Below are positions 34,681 to 47,250 of a stretch of 64,000 bases of DNA, piece after piece. The first letter of the stretch is position 1. The number at the start of each line of letters is the position of its first letter. The stretch is taken from the NCBI RefSeq assembly GCF_030272615.1, contig NC_081409.1, positions 206,753,190 through 206,817,189 of the forward strand, given 5' to 3'. This stretch comes from Cryptomeria japonica (taxonomy: Eukaryota > Streptophyta > Pinopsida > Cupressales > Cupressaceae). Position numbers and translations under genes: made by a program. The notes beneath the pieces were generated by a model that worked only from the letters and a program-made list of their open reading frames with translations, did no database searches and was not told where the DNA came from.

Positions 34681-36655
34681 ATAGAAGAAAATGACAATGA
34701 AAGGTTTGGTACTTTGCATGATGAGAAGAACAATGAAAGATCAATGATTGTAAAGCTTACACTACATGCAAAAGTGGAACCTAAAGCTTAGAGAATTGAT
34801 TTTGGATGCTCAAATCATATGATAGGTGACAAAAGTAAGTTCATAGATTGAAAAGTATGATGGTGGATTAGTGAAGTTTGTTGCTAAGGAAGTTGCACCT
34901 ACTTGTGGCAAAGGAACCATATCCATTGATTGCAAGTATAAGACAAATGATGTTTACTATGTTAAAGGTCCGAGACATAATCTTTTGAGTGTGAGTCAGA
35001 TTTGTGGTAAAGGCTACAAGCTCATATTTTATGGGTTCAGATGTGAGATTAGAAAAGGAGGTTTTAGAAGGTTAGTTGCAGAAGGTATAAGAATAAACGA
35101 CAACATTTAATATGTAAAGGAAAACATAGGAAGTAGTTGTCTATTGGTGCACAACAATGAATGTTGGTTGTGGCACAAAAGGATGAGACACATTAACTTT
35201 GACAACATGGTGAAGATTAGCTCAACTCATATAGTGAGAGATTTTCCAAAGATTATCAAACATGCCAATACAGTGTACAAGGAATGTCAGATGGGAGAAA
35301 ATAAGGAATAGATTCAAGAACAAAGAATATTCTACTACAAGACCTTTGGAGTTGATTCATACCAACCTCTGCAAATCTACAAGGACAAGAGGACTAAATG
35401 GTGGAAGGTATTTTATGATGATTATTCTAACATGAAATGGGTTGCTTTTTTAAAGGAGAAATCAGAAGCACTAGATAGATTTAAGGTGCTCAAATTTATG
35501 GTTGAGAATCACATAGAAGCTAAGATCAAATGTTTAAGTTTTGATAGAGGTGGAGAATTTACATCAAATGAAGAGAATGGTATTATAAAAGCAATTGCCT
35601 TTACCTAGGACTCCAGAACAAAATGGAGTTGGTGAAAGCAAGAACGGGATTATTGTTGAAATGTCTAGAATTATGTTGAAAGATGCTAACCTTCCTAATG
35701 TGTATTGGAAAGAAGTTGTTCATACTGTTGTATATATTCTTAATAGAGTACAAGAGTGAATCACACAAAGATGTCTTATGAGCTGTGGCATGAAAGATCA
35801 CCTACGGTCAAATATTTCAGAATCTTTGAAAGTGCGTGCTACATCAAAAGAGATAAAAGATGATTTGAGAAAGTTTGATGCAAGATCTAATGAAGGAATA
35901 TTTCTAAGATATTCAACAAAAAGTAAGACATACCGGTGCTACAACAAGAGGCTACAAAAAATTGTGACAAGTACAAATGTCAAAGTAAGTGAAGAATGGA
36001 ATCAGGTTGCACTGAAACTTGAGATTGAGATAGAAGATACCCCCACTATTGTTGAAGAGAAGGTTGTTCCAAAAGATAAAGAAGAATCAAATGCGGAAGA
36101 AAAGGAACTTGAACAAGCACCTAAACTACATGCAAAGTATGTGCAGAAGAATCATTCAGAAGATCAGATGATTGGAGATAAAACTAGAAGACTTGCTAAG
36201 GCTAGTGAACGAGCAAATTTTTGTTTCTTATCTAAGGTGGAGCCAAAGACCTTTGCAGAGGCTAGCAAAGATGATGAATGAAGCTAAGGGACGAAGATTT
36301 GAATTAGATAGAAAAAATCAGACACGGGAATTGCTACCTAGATTGGTGGAAAAGAATTTGATAGGAACAAAGTGGGTAATCTAGAACAAGCTGAATAAAA
36401 ATAGAGAAGTGACAAGAAACAAAGCAAGAGTGATATGTAAAGCCTATTTACAAGTTGAAGGTATACACTTTGAGACTTTTTCTCCAGTAGATAAGATGGA
36501 AACAATAAGAATATTTCTTGCATTTGCTTCTTATGAGTACTATAAGGTATATCAGATGGATGTTAAGTCAACATTCTTGAATGGGGAACTTGAAGAAAAG
36601 GTTTACATTAAACAATTGGATGGATTTCAACTGTCAAAAGATTTGGATAGGGAGA
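34681..36655 (+). pseudogene. Copia protease tail, integrase and reverse transcriptase start, degenerate
   Basis: The Copia interior resumes with a second copy of the protease/pre-integrase segment (34681-35144), again with DFG in place of the catalytic triad. Then come the GAG-pre-integrase WHKRMRHINFDNM (about 35170-35205), integrase-core remnants LSFDRGGEFTSNE (about 35535-35572) and ILNRVQE (about 35735), the connector SKTYRCYNKRLQKIVTSTNV (about 35920-35980), and reverse transcriptase IGTKWVI, NKARVICKAYLQVEGIHFET and YQMDVKSTFLNGELEEKVYI (36360-36620). Many stops and frameshifts occur. The sequence leaves the family after about 36655, before the YxDD catalytic box, so RT, RNase H and the 3' LTR are missing. 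Confidence 0.87.
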
Positions 36656-36999
36656 GGACCCAACAATTGCACACTCTATATTCATGTACATCAAGCTCCT
36701 TAATTGTACATTTGATTTTCACAAAAAAATCAACAAATCTCAATATGTGACCTAAGAACTTAAAGATAGTGTTTGGGCTTTTAGGTAGTAATGGTGATGA
36801 TGAGATGAATTGTTGTATGGACATATGTCCTTAAGTGGTTATTTCAAAGTGTTGAATGAAACTTTTGCATAGATTGGCCCAATAACTATGCACTACAACC
36901 GCATATGAACTTTCACAAATCCCAAATGTAATTCTATATATAGTTTGAAACATTAACATCACATGTTAATGACATGAGAATAATTCAAATCCTACATTA

Positions 37000-37800
37000 T
37001 ATTCAACTTTAGGTTGTTTTTTAAATATTTTTGAGGTCCACTTTTTTAACATCATTCTACCATTATATAAATACTACAAGGTTAACCATAAGCCTAATTT
37101 TGACTATATATGTGAAGCCTCTCCCTTTACACTACTATTTTTCATGATGGGAGTCTATGGCCAAAGTCTCTCTGCTCATGTGAAGGTGTTGATAAGAAAA
37201 AAAGAAGCATAGCACAAACCACCATCATCATCACTCCTCCATAGGCTTTGATGGGAAATAATCACTCATGCACAATTTTTAAATGCAAAAAACCCACTCA
37301 CAAATGTGCCATTACTAACACTCAAGAAAAATGAGCTTCTAGGTAATAAATTGATCTTCCCTTTTTTGGTTTCCAAACTCGTATAATTTTTTTGTTAAGA
37401 AAGGCTTATCAATTCAATATGATAATTCTCTATACATATTTCTCTTATGTTGTAAACTTTCATAAAACTCTAGATCATATAAAACCTTTTTCTATGTTTG
37501 AAATGTATTCAAAGTTCACTTGTTTAACACCAACATGCCATTACATATACATGGTTAACCCTAAACTTAAATTTTAATATATATGCGAAACCTCTCCCTT
37601 TATGCTCCAGTATTTTTCATGATAGGATTTTTTTGTTGAAGCCTCTCCACTCATGTAAAAGTTTTGGTATGTACAAACAGACTTATTCATAGGTGTTGAG
37701 AGCATAAAGCACCACGATCATCACTTCCTCACAAGTATTGATGGGGAAAAACTCACTCATGCACAATCTCTGACAGTAGAAAATCCACTCTCAAATACAA
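37000..37800 (+). repeat. Diverged ~480-bp direct repeat
   Basis: The word order GTCCAC-TTTTAAC, GGTTAACC, AAGCCTCTCCCTTT, ATTTTTCATGAT, CTCATGT and ACTCATGCACAAT is shared between about 37020-37310 and 37500-37790. Substitutions are numerous, so the duplication is old. Confidence 0.65.
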
Positions 37801-37804
37801 TTAT

Positions 37805-38170
37805 ATATTTTGTAATTCCAACAAACCCTAGATTATATGCTATTGCAACGATCTCTCATTTGTCCTATAATGTAACTCTAGAGAGATTATTTGTAACAAA
37901 GTATGTTATGGTTTTCTATTGAGGGTTTGATAATCATATACAATTAAATGCTCTATATATACAATATAACTCCAACAAACCATAGTGTGTTCTATTGCAA
38001 TAATCTCTCCTTTGTCCTATAATGTAAGTCTAGAGGGTTTATTTGGAAAAAATAATTATGGTTTTCTATAAAACCTATACAATATAACAACAACAAACCA
38101 TATTGTGTTCTATTGTAATAATCTCTCCTTTGTTCTATAATGTAGCTCTAGAGGGTTAGTCGTAAAAATA
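37805..38170 (+). repeat. Three diverged tandem units (~120-155 bp)
   Basis: Each unit carries AACAAACC, TATTGCAAYRATCTCTC and TTTGTCCTATAATGTA, with repeats of the AACAAACC word at about 37818, 37974 and 38091. Confidence 0.75.
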
Positions 38171-38176
38171 TGTTAA

Positions 38177-38210
38177 CATACATACATACATACATAAATA
38201 CATACATATA
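38177..38210 (+). repeat. (CATA)n microsatellite
   Basis: A run of CATA tetranucleotides with one AATA interruption. Confidence 0.95.
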
Positions 38211-41200
38211 ATGCAACTAAACCAAATCTTAAAATATAAAAATTGGAACTACAACCACCAATAAACTTTGACAAATCCTCTAACACACACTTGTAATTCT
38301 ACATAGCTAGGTAAAATACCTTATTCACACAAGCACCCCATTTATCTACAAGTTAGGGAGAAATATACAAATGCATATGATGCAAAACATAAAGATAATT
38401 ATAGGTACCAACTACTAGGCTATGTTAGGTACCCATTTATAGATCATCTCTCACAAACGAAGAAAAGGAGAAAATCCCATGAGACAAAACTCCTCCCCAA
38501 AAGAGAGAAAAGATACAAATAATGATGTAATGAAATAGTAATGAATGGAGGACTTAGTTATACCCACCAAGAACTACAAGCATCATAAATATGCAATCAA
38601 TTAGCCCCCACAATGCAGAATGTCCTACATAAATGGTAAATTTTTTATGAAAAAACATGATCCAATGCCTACAAACAACATTTCTTCCTTTGGAAAGAAG
38701 ATAAACCAAGTACAAAGGTAGAAATGCTTCCCATTCTAGATAGAATTTAATAAGAAGTAGAATTCAAATGTATGTCAAGAATGTGTCTCTAAAATTTGCT
38801 CCTTTGTCGGCATGTCCTTGGTAATTCATGATGCCACAATCAAATCAAGTACATGTCTAATCAAAGCAAAAGGTTACAAAGCATGTACATATCCCAACAT
38901 TTTGTGAACTTCCTGCTTCATGTAGTGTATTGACCTAATGTTGGAGAACACTAGAATTTTTTTTTGGATTAAAAGTCAATTGTAGTGCTTTCATAACAAA
39001 ACATTTGTAAATGCATTGATAACCATGAGAGAGTTCACAGATAACAAGGAGTTGGTCGAACTTAGTCTCACTCAATTCACAACTTCATTGAGCTTGTAAT
39101 ATTTTCTACAAGCAAAGCTTATTTTGACTAAATGTTCATTAGTTATTAGTGGAGTCTTCCCACTCACAAGAATTGCATGTGCGATGTGGTGGATTAGGTA
39201 TTTATGAAGCCGAATTTTGGACTTGCAACTACTAGGTCAAGGAAAATTTACATAAATTAAAACATTGATTTAAAATTTCAAAAAGTCCCTCTTATTAAAT
39301 TTAAAAGTTTTAGTATTTGTAAATCTTACAAGTTTTAATCTTATCATTACAAATACATCCTTGGAAATTATAGTGCTAAGACAAGTAATTTTCAAAGTAT
39401 CATCCTTCATGTTTTGAGCCAACTGTGCAACATTTCAAGTTGTAAATTCAATTGGAGTATATTTAACATGTGGTCCAAGAAGTGCAACAAGCCACCAATT
39501 CAAATGTTGCATGACCTTGTATTTCTACATTACAACTTGTTCCTCCACAACAATTGAGTTTTAGTTACAAATAAAGTACACACAATGATGGAGGAATATG
39601 ATCTCACATCAAAGTAGATAATTGAAGATGACCCCATTTTTTAAAGAGCCATGAGTCAATCAAGCTAAGAGATGTAGCTTTTAGTAATTTGGAAGGAGGT
39701 TCAAGTAAAAATAAAGAAATTGTCTAAAATGATGTTGTTAACTATTCTATAGATGAATGATTGCAATTGTTTTTTTATATACCCAAAGGAGATGGAAGGT
39801 CTAAAGGTTTGGATCTAATGTTGGGAGAAACGGCTCCTCTCAACCTTAGCTTGATTTTTCTTTATATTATTTTTGCTATCACCATTTACATAGATTTCTA
39901 TGTCTATTGTTTGTGTAAAAAAAAAACAATTTTAAAAATATCAATGAAAATTTTCTTTTGTATTAGAGATCAACTATGAAGTCTGACATTTTAGTAATGA
40001 CTTCAACAAGTTTTTTAGTATAAAATATTTGACATTATCTAATCATCAAGATCCCTTGAGGGTAAGATAAGAGCTTACAATAAATATATATTATTACTAA
40101 TCACTTTTTGATCACCAAGATTTTATCGACAACATAAGAGTATACAATAGATGAATAAAGATTTGTGTATATTTTATTTGTAAAATAAGAATATCTAAAA
40201 GACATGGCAATAAATTGCATACACAATAAAAATATTCACAAATATGTAAAGCAAAATAAATATCTCAAATAGACAACGTATAACTATGAATCAAATTTGT
40301 TATCACTATACGTTTTTGCTTTAAATACCAATTATTGTTAGAAAACAAAACGAATATTTTCAACACAAATACAATCTATAGATGAGATTGCCCTCAAGAA
40401 ACCAAAGAAGTTCATCCTCTAATATCTAAATTCAAGGGTTTCCATTCTTGAATTAACAATTGACACAAGCTTCAAACTGTAACAAAAAATATCAGAAAAT
40501 GAAGATGGGACTCAAAACAACCAAGCACCTCAATATATAGTAGCACCTAAAGGACACAATTCCAATACCATGTTTCCCTCTTGGAAATAGGGATTAATGT
40601 ATCTTGAGATTCTTTCCCCCAAAATAGCCCCTACTTTGTCATGAATACTAATTTGTAACTCCCCATTAATGAATCAATTATAAAATTATTGCCCGTGAAA
40701 TCCACACCCCTCAATTATTTTATTTGTTGCTTCAATACCATGGCCCCCTTATTAACATACTTCTATATCCTTCGGAAATTAAAAATGGTTCTTGCATAAA
40801 CCAATTAATTAAAAAGGGAAATTACAATTTTTTACTTATTTTGTGATGTAGACATGTATATAGTAGATCTAACTAATTATTTTTTTGCACGTATTTTGTC
40901 AAGTTTTTTAAGCCTATGCCAAGTTTTGGCACTAAATCGTAGTCCGAGGCGAAAAATGATTTGCCAAACCCAAGCTTCAACGCTCTGATTGTATTTGAGT
41001 CCCATTTCACATTGATAAAAAAGTAGAGGATAATCAATGGACCTGTATTTAGAGATTCAATTTATATCCAACTCCCAGTCACTAATAATATAACTCAATG
41101 AAGAACGAACAATTTGAAGAGAAAGGTTTTATGAAGGGACAAATTTTTAGAAACCAAGAATCCTGGCTTTTGTTTCAACTTCAAATGAAAACCCCAATTT

Positions 41201-41305
41201 TTAGACTAATTTGGACTTAAATTTTAAGACTAACAAGACATGTTTGTTACTTGGTTATTGTTACCAACTAATAAAGGTTAATATGAATTTCAAGTGTCTA
41301 TGACC

Positions 41306-41603
41306 TCAATTAGTATCAAACTTGTAATTAGCAGCAGCAAAATGAGCCTTGACGTTGTCCAAAGCTTTTCTACGATGAGAGATTTTGTTCTTCTCTTCCT
41401 TCGGCATCTCTGCATAACTGCACCATAGCAATAAAACTTCACTACGCTTAGATAAACAAGAGAGTAGTCGCGAATGCAATTTTCAAGAGCACCATATTCA
41501 AAATACATTATGTTTCTATGTCTTACGTTTCTGTGTAGCCATCAGGTTGAAATATAGGATCCCATCCAAAATTAGGTGGCCCCCTGGGCTGAACTATTTT
41601 GCC
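41306..41603 (-). CDS. ITPA: Inosine triphosphate pyrophosphatase, last two coding exons (5' partial)
   Basis: On the minus strand, 41603-41527 (77 nt, after acceptor TTTGCAG) and 41417-41306 (112 nt, ending TGA) splice across a 109-bp intron with donor AC|GTAAGA and acceptor GGTGCAG|TT. The joined frame gives 62 residues matching the C-terminus of the ITPase/HAM1 family. It includes [10 protein letters not shown], which helps form the nucleotide pocket, then [10 protein letters not shown], then the base-recognition motif KISHRRKAL. The enzyme hydrolyses ITP, dITP and XTP to the monophosphates plus pyrophosphate, clearing damaged purines from the nucleotide pool, usually in the cytosol. Plant proteins are about 200 residues, so roughly the N-terminal two-thirds is absent. 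No earlier exon is recognisable in the 1.8 kb before the next transposon or elsewhere in the window. There are no stops or frameshifts, so either a gene with very long introns or a captured 3' fragment is possible. Confidence 0.88.
41418..41526 (-). other. Intron of the ITPA gene (109 bp)
   Basis: Donor GTAAGA and acceptor GTGCAG on the minus strand. Removing it restores the reading frame (a split Thr codon) and the conserved TETYAEMPK continuity. Confidence 0.88.
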
Positions 41604-43384
41604 CTGCAAATGCTTTGACGAAAACGATCAAGAAAAGAACAAGACAATGAAAAAAACATTATGACCTTTAATATTACAAAATCAGACTGCATGTCAAGAA
41701 CGGTAGCATAGAGTTCAGCAAAAGTGTGGCCAATCATAATCACCTCCCAATTCACAAATAGGATGAATAATGTGTTAAGGCCACAAAAGATGAAAAACCA
41801 AACCAAAACACCCAAACACTTGAGACAGTATAGATGGAATCCTGAGGATAAAATTGTTCATTTTGATCAATACGTGCATACTGCATACAATGAAGCTGTA
41901 TGATGAAGCTGTATGAGACTGAATACATAGCTGAATGAGGTTCATATAATCATGCCAAATATATTAGAAATTCTATCTACAAAACTGAACTGTACAGTTA
42001 ACTAACTTGTAAGAACACACCCTAATTTATTTTTTTAATTCTTTTAATTGTGTCAAATGGAAACCCACAACATTAACTTGCAAAATATAGATATTCAGTT
42101 AACACAAAGGTCTGAAACTGATATTCCAATGTGCAATTAAGTGCACCAACCCTATCTATAAGAGCACCAACCCTTCCAATCTGAGCACCAACTCAATAAT
42201 CCCAGAGCACCAACTCTTCAATTTCAGAGCACCCACTCTTTTACAACATAAATGAACAATATTTAGATAATTTTCATAATCAACAAGCTTGTGGTAATCT
42301 GAAACAAAGTTTGATCAATTAACAATACTTGGATACTGAAAAACTTGTGAATCAAAAATCTGAAAATACTTCTTTAGTCTTAGGAAAGATTGATATCATA
42401 TATACTTCACAAATCTGTCTACTGAAGAATGATAAATTCTGATATTTATTTCCAGCCTTCTCTGCCTGAGAAAAATCCACCGACTTTATAATGAAAACAA
42501 TAATCCACAGATTTGAAACTTCAAATCAGAAGCATAGAAAAGATGCACTATAATAACAGACTTTTAACCAGCATTTATTCCTCCAAAAAATGTCTGAATT
42601 CAGAGAAAAATTTGCAATACCAATATATCTGAAAAGATACAAATATGTTTGTCAAAGATACTACTGTTGATATCTTCGATTGTTCAAGACAGACTCACTG
42701 CTGTTCACAGTTTCCAGCAAATAAGATCCTATCCAATACGTTTTTACAAATTCCACTCACATCAACTCTGTAAACTCAGTGGAGATTATAAATGCACAAC
42801 TTTAAGCATTTTTCTTTTCCTTGCAATGCACACCATATTTTTATTAAGACGTTAATACATCTCCTTTCCCACAAACCAACATACACCTCAAAATAAATAG
42901 AAGAGTCAAGTCTGTTGTATACAGTTTGATACAGTTATAGAATAGTTATAACTTAACAAACTTAACTATTCCTTGTTTTCAAACAACCCGATAAGAAGGT
43001 TTTCGAATTTCCTTTTCACATTTTAGTTTAGTATAAACAAAATTCATAAACAAATACCGTTTGGATGTTAGAACCAACCTCAACTGCGTTCCACCAATTT
43101 ACAATAACGCCATGATAAAGAACATGATGCCGTGAGAGCTTTTAAACATCTTTTCAATCTGGACGCAAATTATGTGTTTACACCAGGAAAACAAATGATG
43201 ATATTGAGCAATCTAAAGATGATAGCAAGCCATATTAATCTGAATCAAAGATATGTGTCTCCTGAACTTTGAAGAACAGCAAAGTAATTCCCACAAAGGT
43301 GATAACAATTTTTATAGCAATCTGAATGTGAATGACTGTGCTTTTAACCTGAATATGTTTTTCTTTTGACATCAATGCCAAACT
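41604..43384. other. Presumed upstream intron of ITPA, AT-rich, no exon seen
   Basis: Searched on the minus strand for the next ITPA exon (expected to encode an ITFxGxT-like end and, further up, VEDTCL and LPGPYI motifs), without success. A short cluster of GAGCACCAAC words lies at 42140-42240. Confidence 0.45.
42140..42240 (+). repeat. Cluster of AGCACCAAC words
   Basis: Five units of the form (A)GAGCACCAAC(C/T)C occur with spacing of about 20-30 bp. The intervening bases are variable and T/A-rich. Confidence 0.7.
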
Positions 43385-43406
43385 GAAACTAAATGCCAAC
43401 ACAGCA

Positions 43407-43751
43407 GTGATGAGTCAAAATGTATCCACTTCTACACCATCAGATCCCCTTGGTGGCTCAAATCCAAGCATCCATAAACCACATTCATCTTTTGGTGAGA
43501 GTCCTGAAGGTTCGTTTTCTAGTGCTAGTGAAATTCCTTCATCAAGACCAAATTACTTTATTCCACACAATGTTCCAGGAGCACAACCTTCACTTGAAGG
43601 TACCAGTCAGAATAAAGACAATCATCATTAAGCTAGGATGGTAGCAGCAAATTTTTGGTACTATAATAATTTACCTTTCAATGTGGCGAACAACCCATAT
43701 TGGGAAAGTTTGGTGAATGCATTGACAATTGTAGGCAAGGGGTTTAAGACC
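43407..43751 (+). pseudogene. hAT transposase copy 1, N-terminal part
   Basis: Matches hAT copy 2 from its residue run NVSTSTPSDPLGG through NFWYYNNLPFN...YWESLVNA and KGFKT, the start of the DUF659-type domain of plant hAT transposases. A TAA stop interrupts it at about 43629-43631. The reading continues in the same sense beyond the solo LTR, and the join at TSD AGACC keeps the frame (KGFKTP). Confidence 0.82.
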
Positions 43752-44645
43752 TGTTGACGTGTATTTTGTACACTATCAAACACAGAATAAAATACCCAAA
43801 GGTACCTTATCCTCTCTTGAGTAAAGCCTCTGATTGCTGAAGATATCGCAAAAAAGGATCAATCAGGATGACTCCAAGGTTCTTCAATGTAGGGTCTCTA
43901 CGTGTGGATAAGCTCTCTGTGGTATGATGTGATTTGCTGGAATCACAAGGGGATTTACATTTGATGATTGAACGTCCGATCTACTTTGAATATTGTTGGA
44001 ACACAGGATCTTACTAACTTTGACTTGAAAAAAGGAAAAAAGATGAGGGCGAGGAAAAGATCTAATCCTAACACTAAGAATGTAAGAGCAATGAATGATC
44101 TTTGATGGAATTCTAACTAAGTCTTGTTTTGACATCACAGGAACATCTCCACAAGGTTAGTGCGATCTTCGAAGGAAAGTTTTATGATGTTCAAATCATC
44201 ACTGCAGGCATAGACACCATCAGGTTGATGCATATCAATGAAGAAGCGACAACTGAAGTTAAGCTTAAGCTGAATGATTCCAGTTGACTACACAAGGCAA
44301 GTTTGCAATCAACAAACTGCTAGTAGTATGGATATACGAATTCCACCATCAATCAAGCACATTTCTTCCACTCATCTAATAACATAAAATCAAATATGAG
44401 AAGTATAAAGACCATGCAAATTGTCGAATCAACCCATAAATTTCACCATTTCTTCAATGAAGTTTTACAAGTCTTTTACAACAACCTCTTGGCAACAATC
44501 TTTGCCTTCTCTCTCTACTCTAATCTAATTGCTATTCTATCAACTAGCTAATCACCTTCTAACTACTCTCTATCTATCTTCTAACTGCTTCCAACTATTC
44601 TATTATCTATCTCTTATCTGTCCCTTACAAAATGAAGAGTCGGGG

Positions 44646-44654
44646 TTTATATAG
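44646..44654 (-). promoter_or_regulatory. Candidate TATA box of the long LTR
   Basis: CTATATAAA on the minus strand, followed by CCCCGACTC. It is the clearest core-promoter-like word in the LTR, and no transcription start can be proven. Confidence 0.5.
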
Positions 44655-46009
44655 TGCCCATAATACAATTCGATGGCTGAGATCAATTCGAGATCAATGG
44701 CCAAGATTTTACAATGAAAACCCTAATTAGGGTTTGTTACAACCATTACATAACATTTAATGCTCGACCAATGAAATAATTGTATTGCTTGGACACATGT
44801 CCTCTCTGGAAAAATCAACCAATGGATAGCCGAGGTAGGTACATCGGAGTTTGTGCCACCTTCCATGAGTTAGGTACATTGAATCTGGACATGCTGAGGT
44901 GGACCACACTGACTGGAGAAGTGATGACTAGGATGCCACCTCGTCTGACACTTGTAACTTGGTAAATATTCAACTTGATGTTGTTGAGAAGCTAGCTTTA
45001 ATTAATTCATCTGGAACTATCTGCTTCTTCAACGAACCCTTGTTCTAACTTCTTGTGTCCTTGATGTGCAGGATGATTGATGTACCTCGACTTGGAATAC
45101 TGGATTGGAGAAGGTCGCCCTTGTCGATGCTAGGCTGGATCGAAGAAGGTCATCCTTGTCCTTGCTTGATCGTCCTTGATCTAGCTTGATTTTCCTTGAG
45201 GAGAGTCTTCCGACTTGTAGATCTTTCGAGCTTGGGAGTCGCCATCTTGACACCTACACAACATTTCACAATTAATAATATATCTTGAAGTGTAGAAAGG
45301 AAGATTCAAGATTCTAATTTAGGAAACTTCATGATAAATCTTGAGTTATCATTTCCTAATTTAGGATTTTCAAAGCAAAATTTAAATCTTCAAAAATGGT
45401 GCCAAGGTGATTACGCCATACCTCCACTTGGGAATTAATTCTAAAAAATGATGCAAAAATAGGAGAATTCGCTAGGCAAAATGTAGATCAAGACTCCCTT
45501 TAGCAAAATGCGCCCCCTTTAGTCTTCACAAGCATCAACTCCACCACCTTTAGTCTTCAACACTTGAGGAAAATTCGCTCCAAATAGGCCAGCTTTCACA
45601 CTTCTTCTTTGCCCTCCAAATCGCACTTTGAAATAATGAGTGAATGATTTGGATAATGAACAAACACACCCAAATATATAGAGTGCTCACCATTTCATTT
45701 CCCATAGGCCGACTTGACAAAATAAGCCAAAAAATAAAATATAAAAAACACTAAGAAGAAGGCTGACTTGATAAAATATAAAAAAAATGATACCTCAAGC
45801 ACTCCATCTTTTTTAATTTTAATTTCACAAAAATTAATTTAAAATGCCTTTATAATAAAAAATTCGATTTTTTAAGGCTCAAAACTAATTTATTAAATGC
45901 CAATTTAATTTAATTTTTTCAAATATTTCGAAGTTGATGATTTTGGCATTTCATGCGATTTGGAGGATATTAACGCCCAAGTAGAAAATGGTGAATGCCA
46001 ATAACTTCA

Positions 46010-47250
46010 CTCTGGTCCCTTGGAGAGGGACAGGAGCGCCTTTTCACTTTTGTCCTCAATCCTTCATTTTTTAATTGCCAATTCACGTTGTGGGGCTAGC
46101 AATGATCCCTTTCGTCCCTTCAGTGCATGTTCAACTCGTTTTTTGCAAGGCAAAATTGATGTTCTAGAGATTTTCGCCCTGGTCCTTCAATGAGGGACAG
46201 GAGCGCCTTTTGCATTTGGCCTAGGATCATCAAGTTTTTGGAGTCAAACCTTTGTTCATCATGATTTAGAAGAGCTTTTCAATCTTGCTTAACTTTGCCT
46301 TAGCATAATCTCGGAGGGAAATTGTTGATTTTATAAAAATCGCCCTCCTTTGTGATCCACTCAAGTTATATTCAACGGACAAAACACGCCTCCCTTGACC
46401 TCTTCAAATCGTAAAATCACCTTAATCTTGCAAAGATAATGCAAATTTTGAAATTCAAGCTCTGGTCCTTCAGCGAGGGACAGGAGAGAATTTTGCCCTC
46501 TAGGCCAAATCTTTTCACTTTTCATCTCGAAATTCCTTTGCTAGGGAAGATTTCACCTTACTTCATGCTATGAATAAAAGTTAATGTCCAAAAAAGGTCT
46601 AAAATTGTGCATATAAAGAAAAGCGCTCTGGTCCTTCAGTGAGGGACAGGAGCACTTTTGACCTTCTAGGCAAAAACTTCATCATTTCATTGTTTTTAAT
46701 CAAATCTGGATGCTCTATCACGTTCATTTCGTCCTCCACCATGCCTTTGATGTTCCAATTTGACCAAACAAGGTCAGGAATGACTCAAATAAGTCTTTTC
46801 GCCCTGGACCCTTGGTGAGGGATAGGAGAGAATTTTGCCCTCTAGGCCAAATCTTTTCACTTTTCATCTCGAAATTCCTTTGCTAGGGAAGATTTCACCT
46901 TACTTCATGCTATGAATAAAAGTTAATGTCCAAAAAAGGTCTAAAATTGTGCATATAAAGAAAAGCGCTCTGGTCCTTCAGTGAGGGACAGGAGCACTTT
47001 TGACCTTCTAGGCAAAAACTTTATCATTTCATTGTTTTTAATCAAATCTGGATGCTCTATCACGTTCATTTCATCCTCCACCATGCCTTTGATGTTCCAA
47101 TTTGACCAAACAAGGTCAGGAATGACTCAAATAAGCCTTTTCGCCCTGGACCCTTGGTGAGGGATAGGAGCGCTTTGCCTTGGTCCCTTGGAGAGAGACA
47201 GGAGCGAAATTCGCTCTGGATCCTCAGTGAAGGACAGGAGCGAAATTTGA
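46010..47250 (+). repeat. GGTCCYT-n-GAGGGACAGGAGCG hairpin repeats in the long LTR
   Basis: About nine copies of a ~30-bp word of the form CTGGTCCTTCAGTGAGGGAC plus AGGAGCG occur near 46013, 46171, 46460, 46627, 46802, 46969, 47145, 47190 and 47216. Each contains GTCC and GGAC arms around a 7-9-base loop. Confidence 0.85.
46483..47166 (+). repeat. 342-bp near-identical tandem duplication in the long LTR
   Basis: The unit starting GGAGAGAATTTTGCCC runs 46483-46824 and again 46825-47166 with only scattered differences, carrying two hairpin words each. Recent compared with the LTR itself. Confidence 0.9.

Larger units (their letters stand above)
36656..41305. other. AT-rich DNA with tandem and direct repeats, no gene
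   Basis: Apart from the repeats listed separately, no coding sequence or transposon end was recognised. The stretch near 41000-41305 should include the 3' UTR of the minus-strand ITPA gene. Confidence 0.45.
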
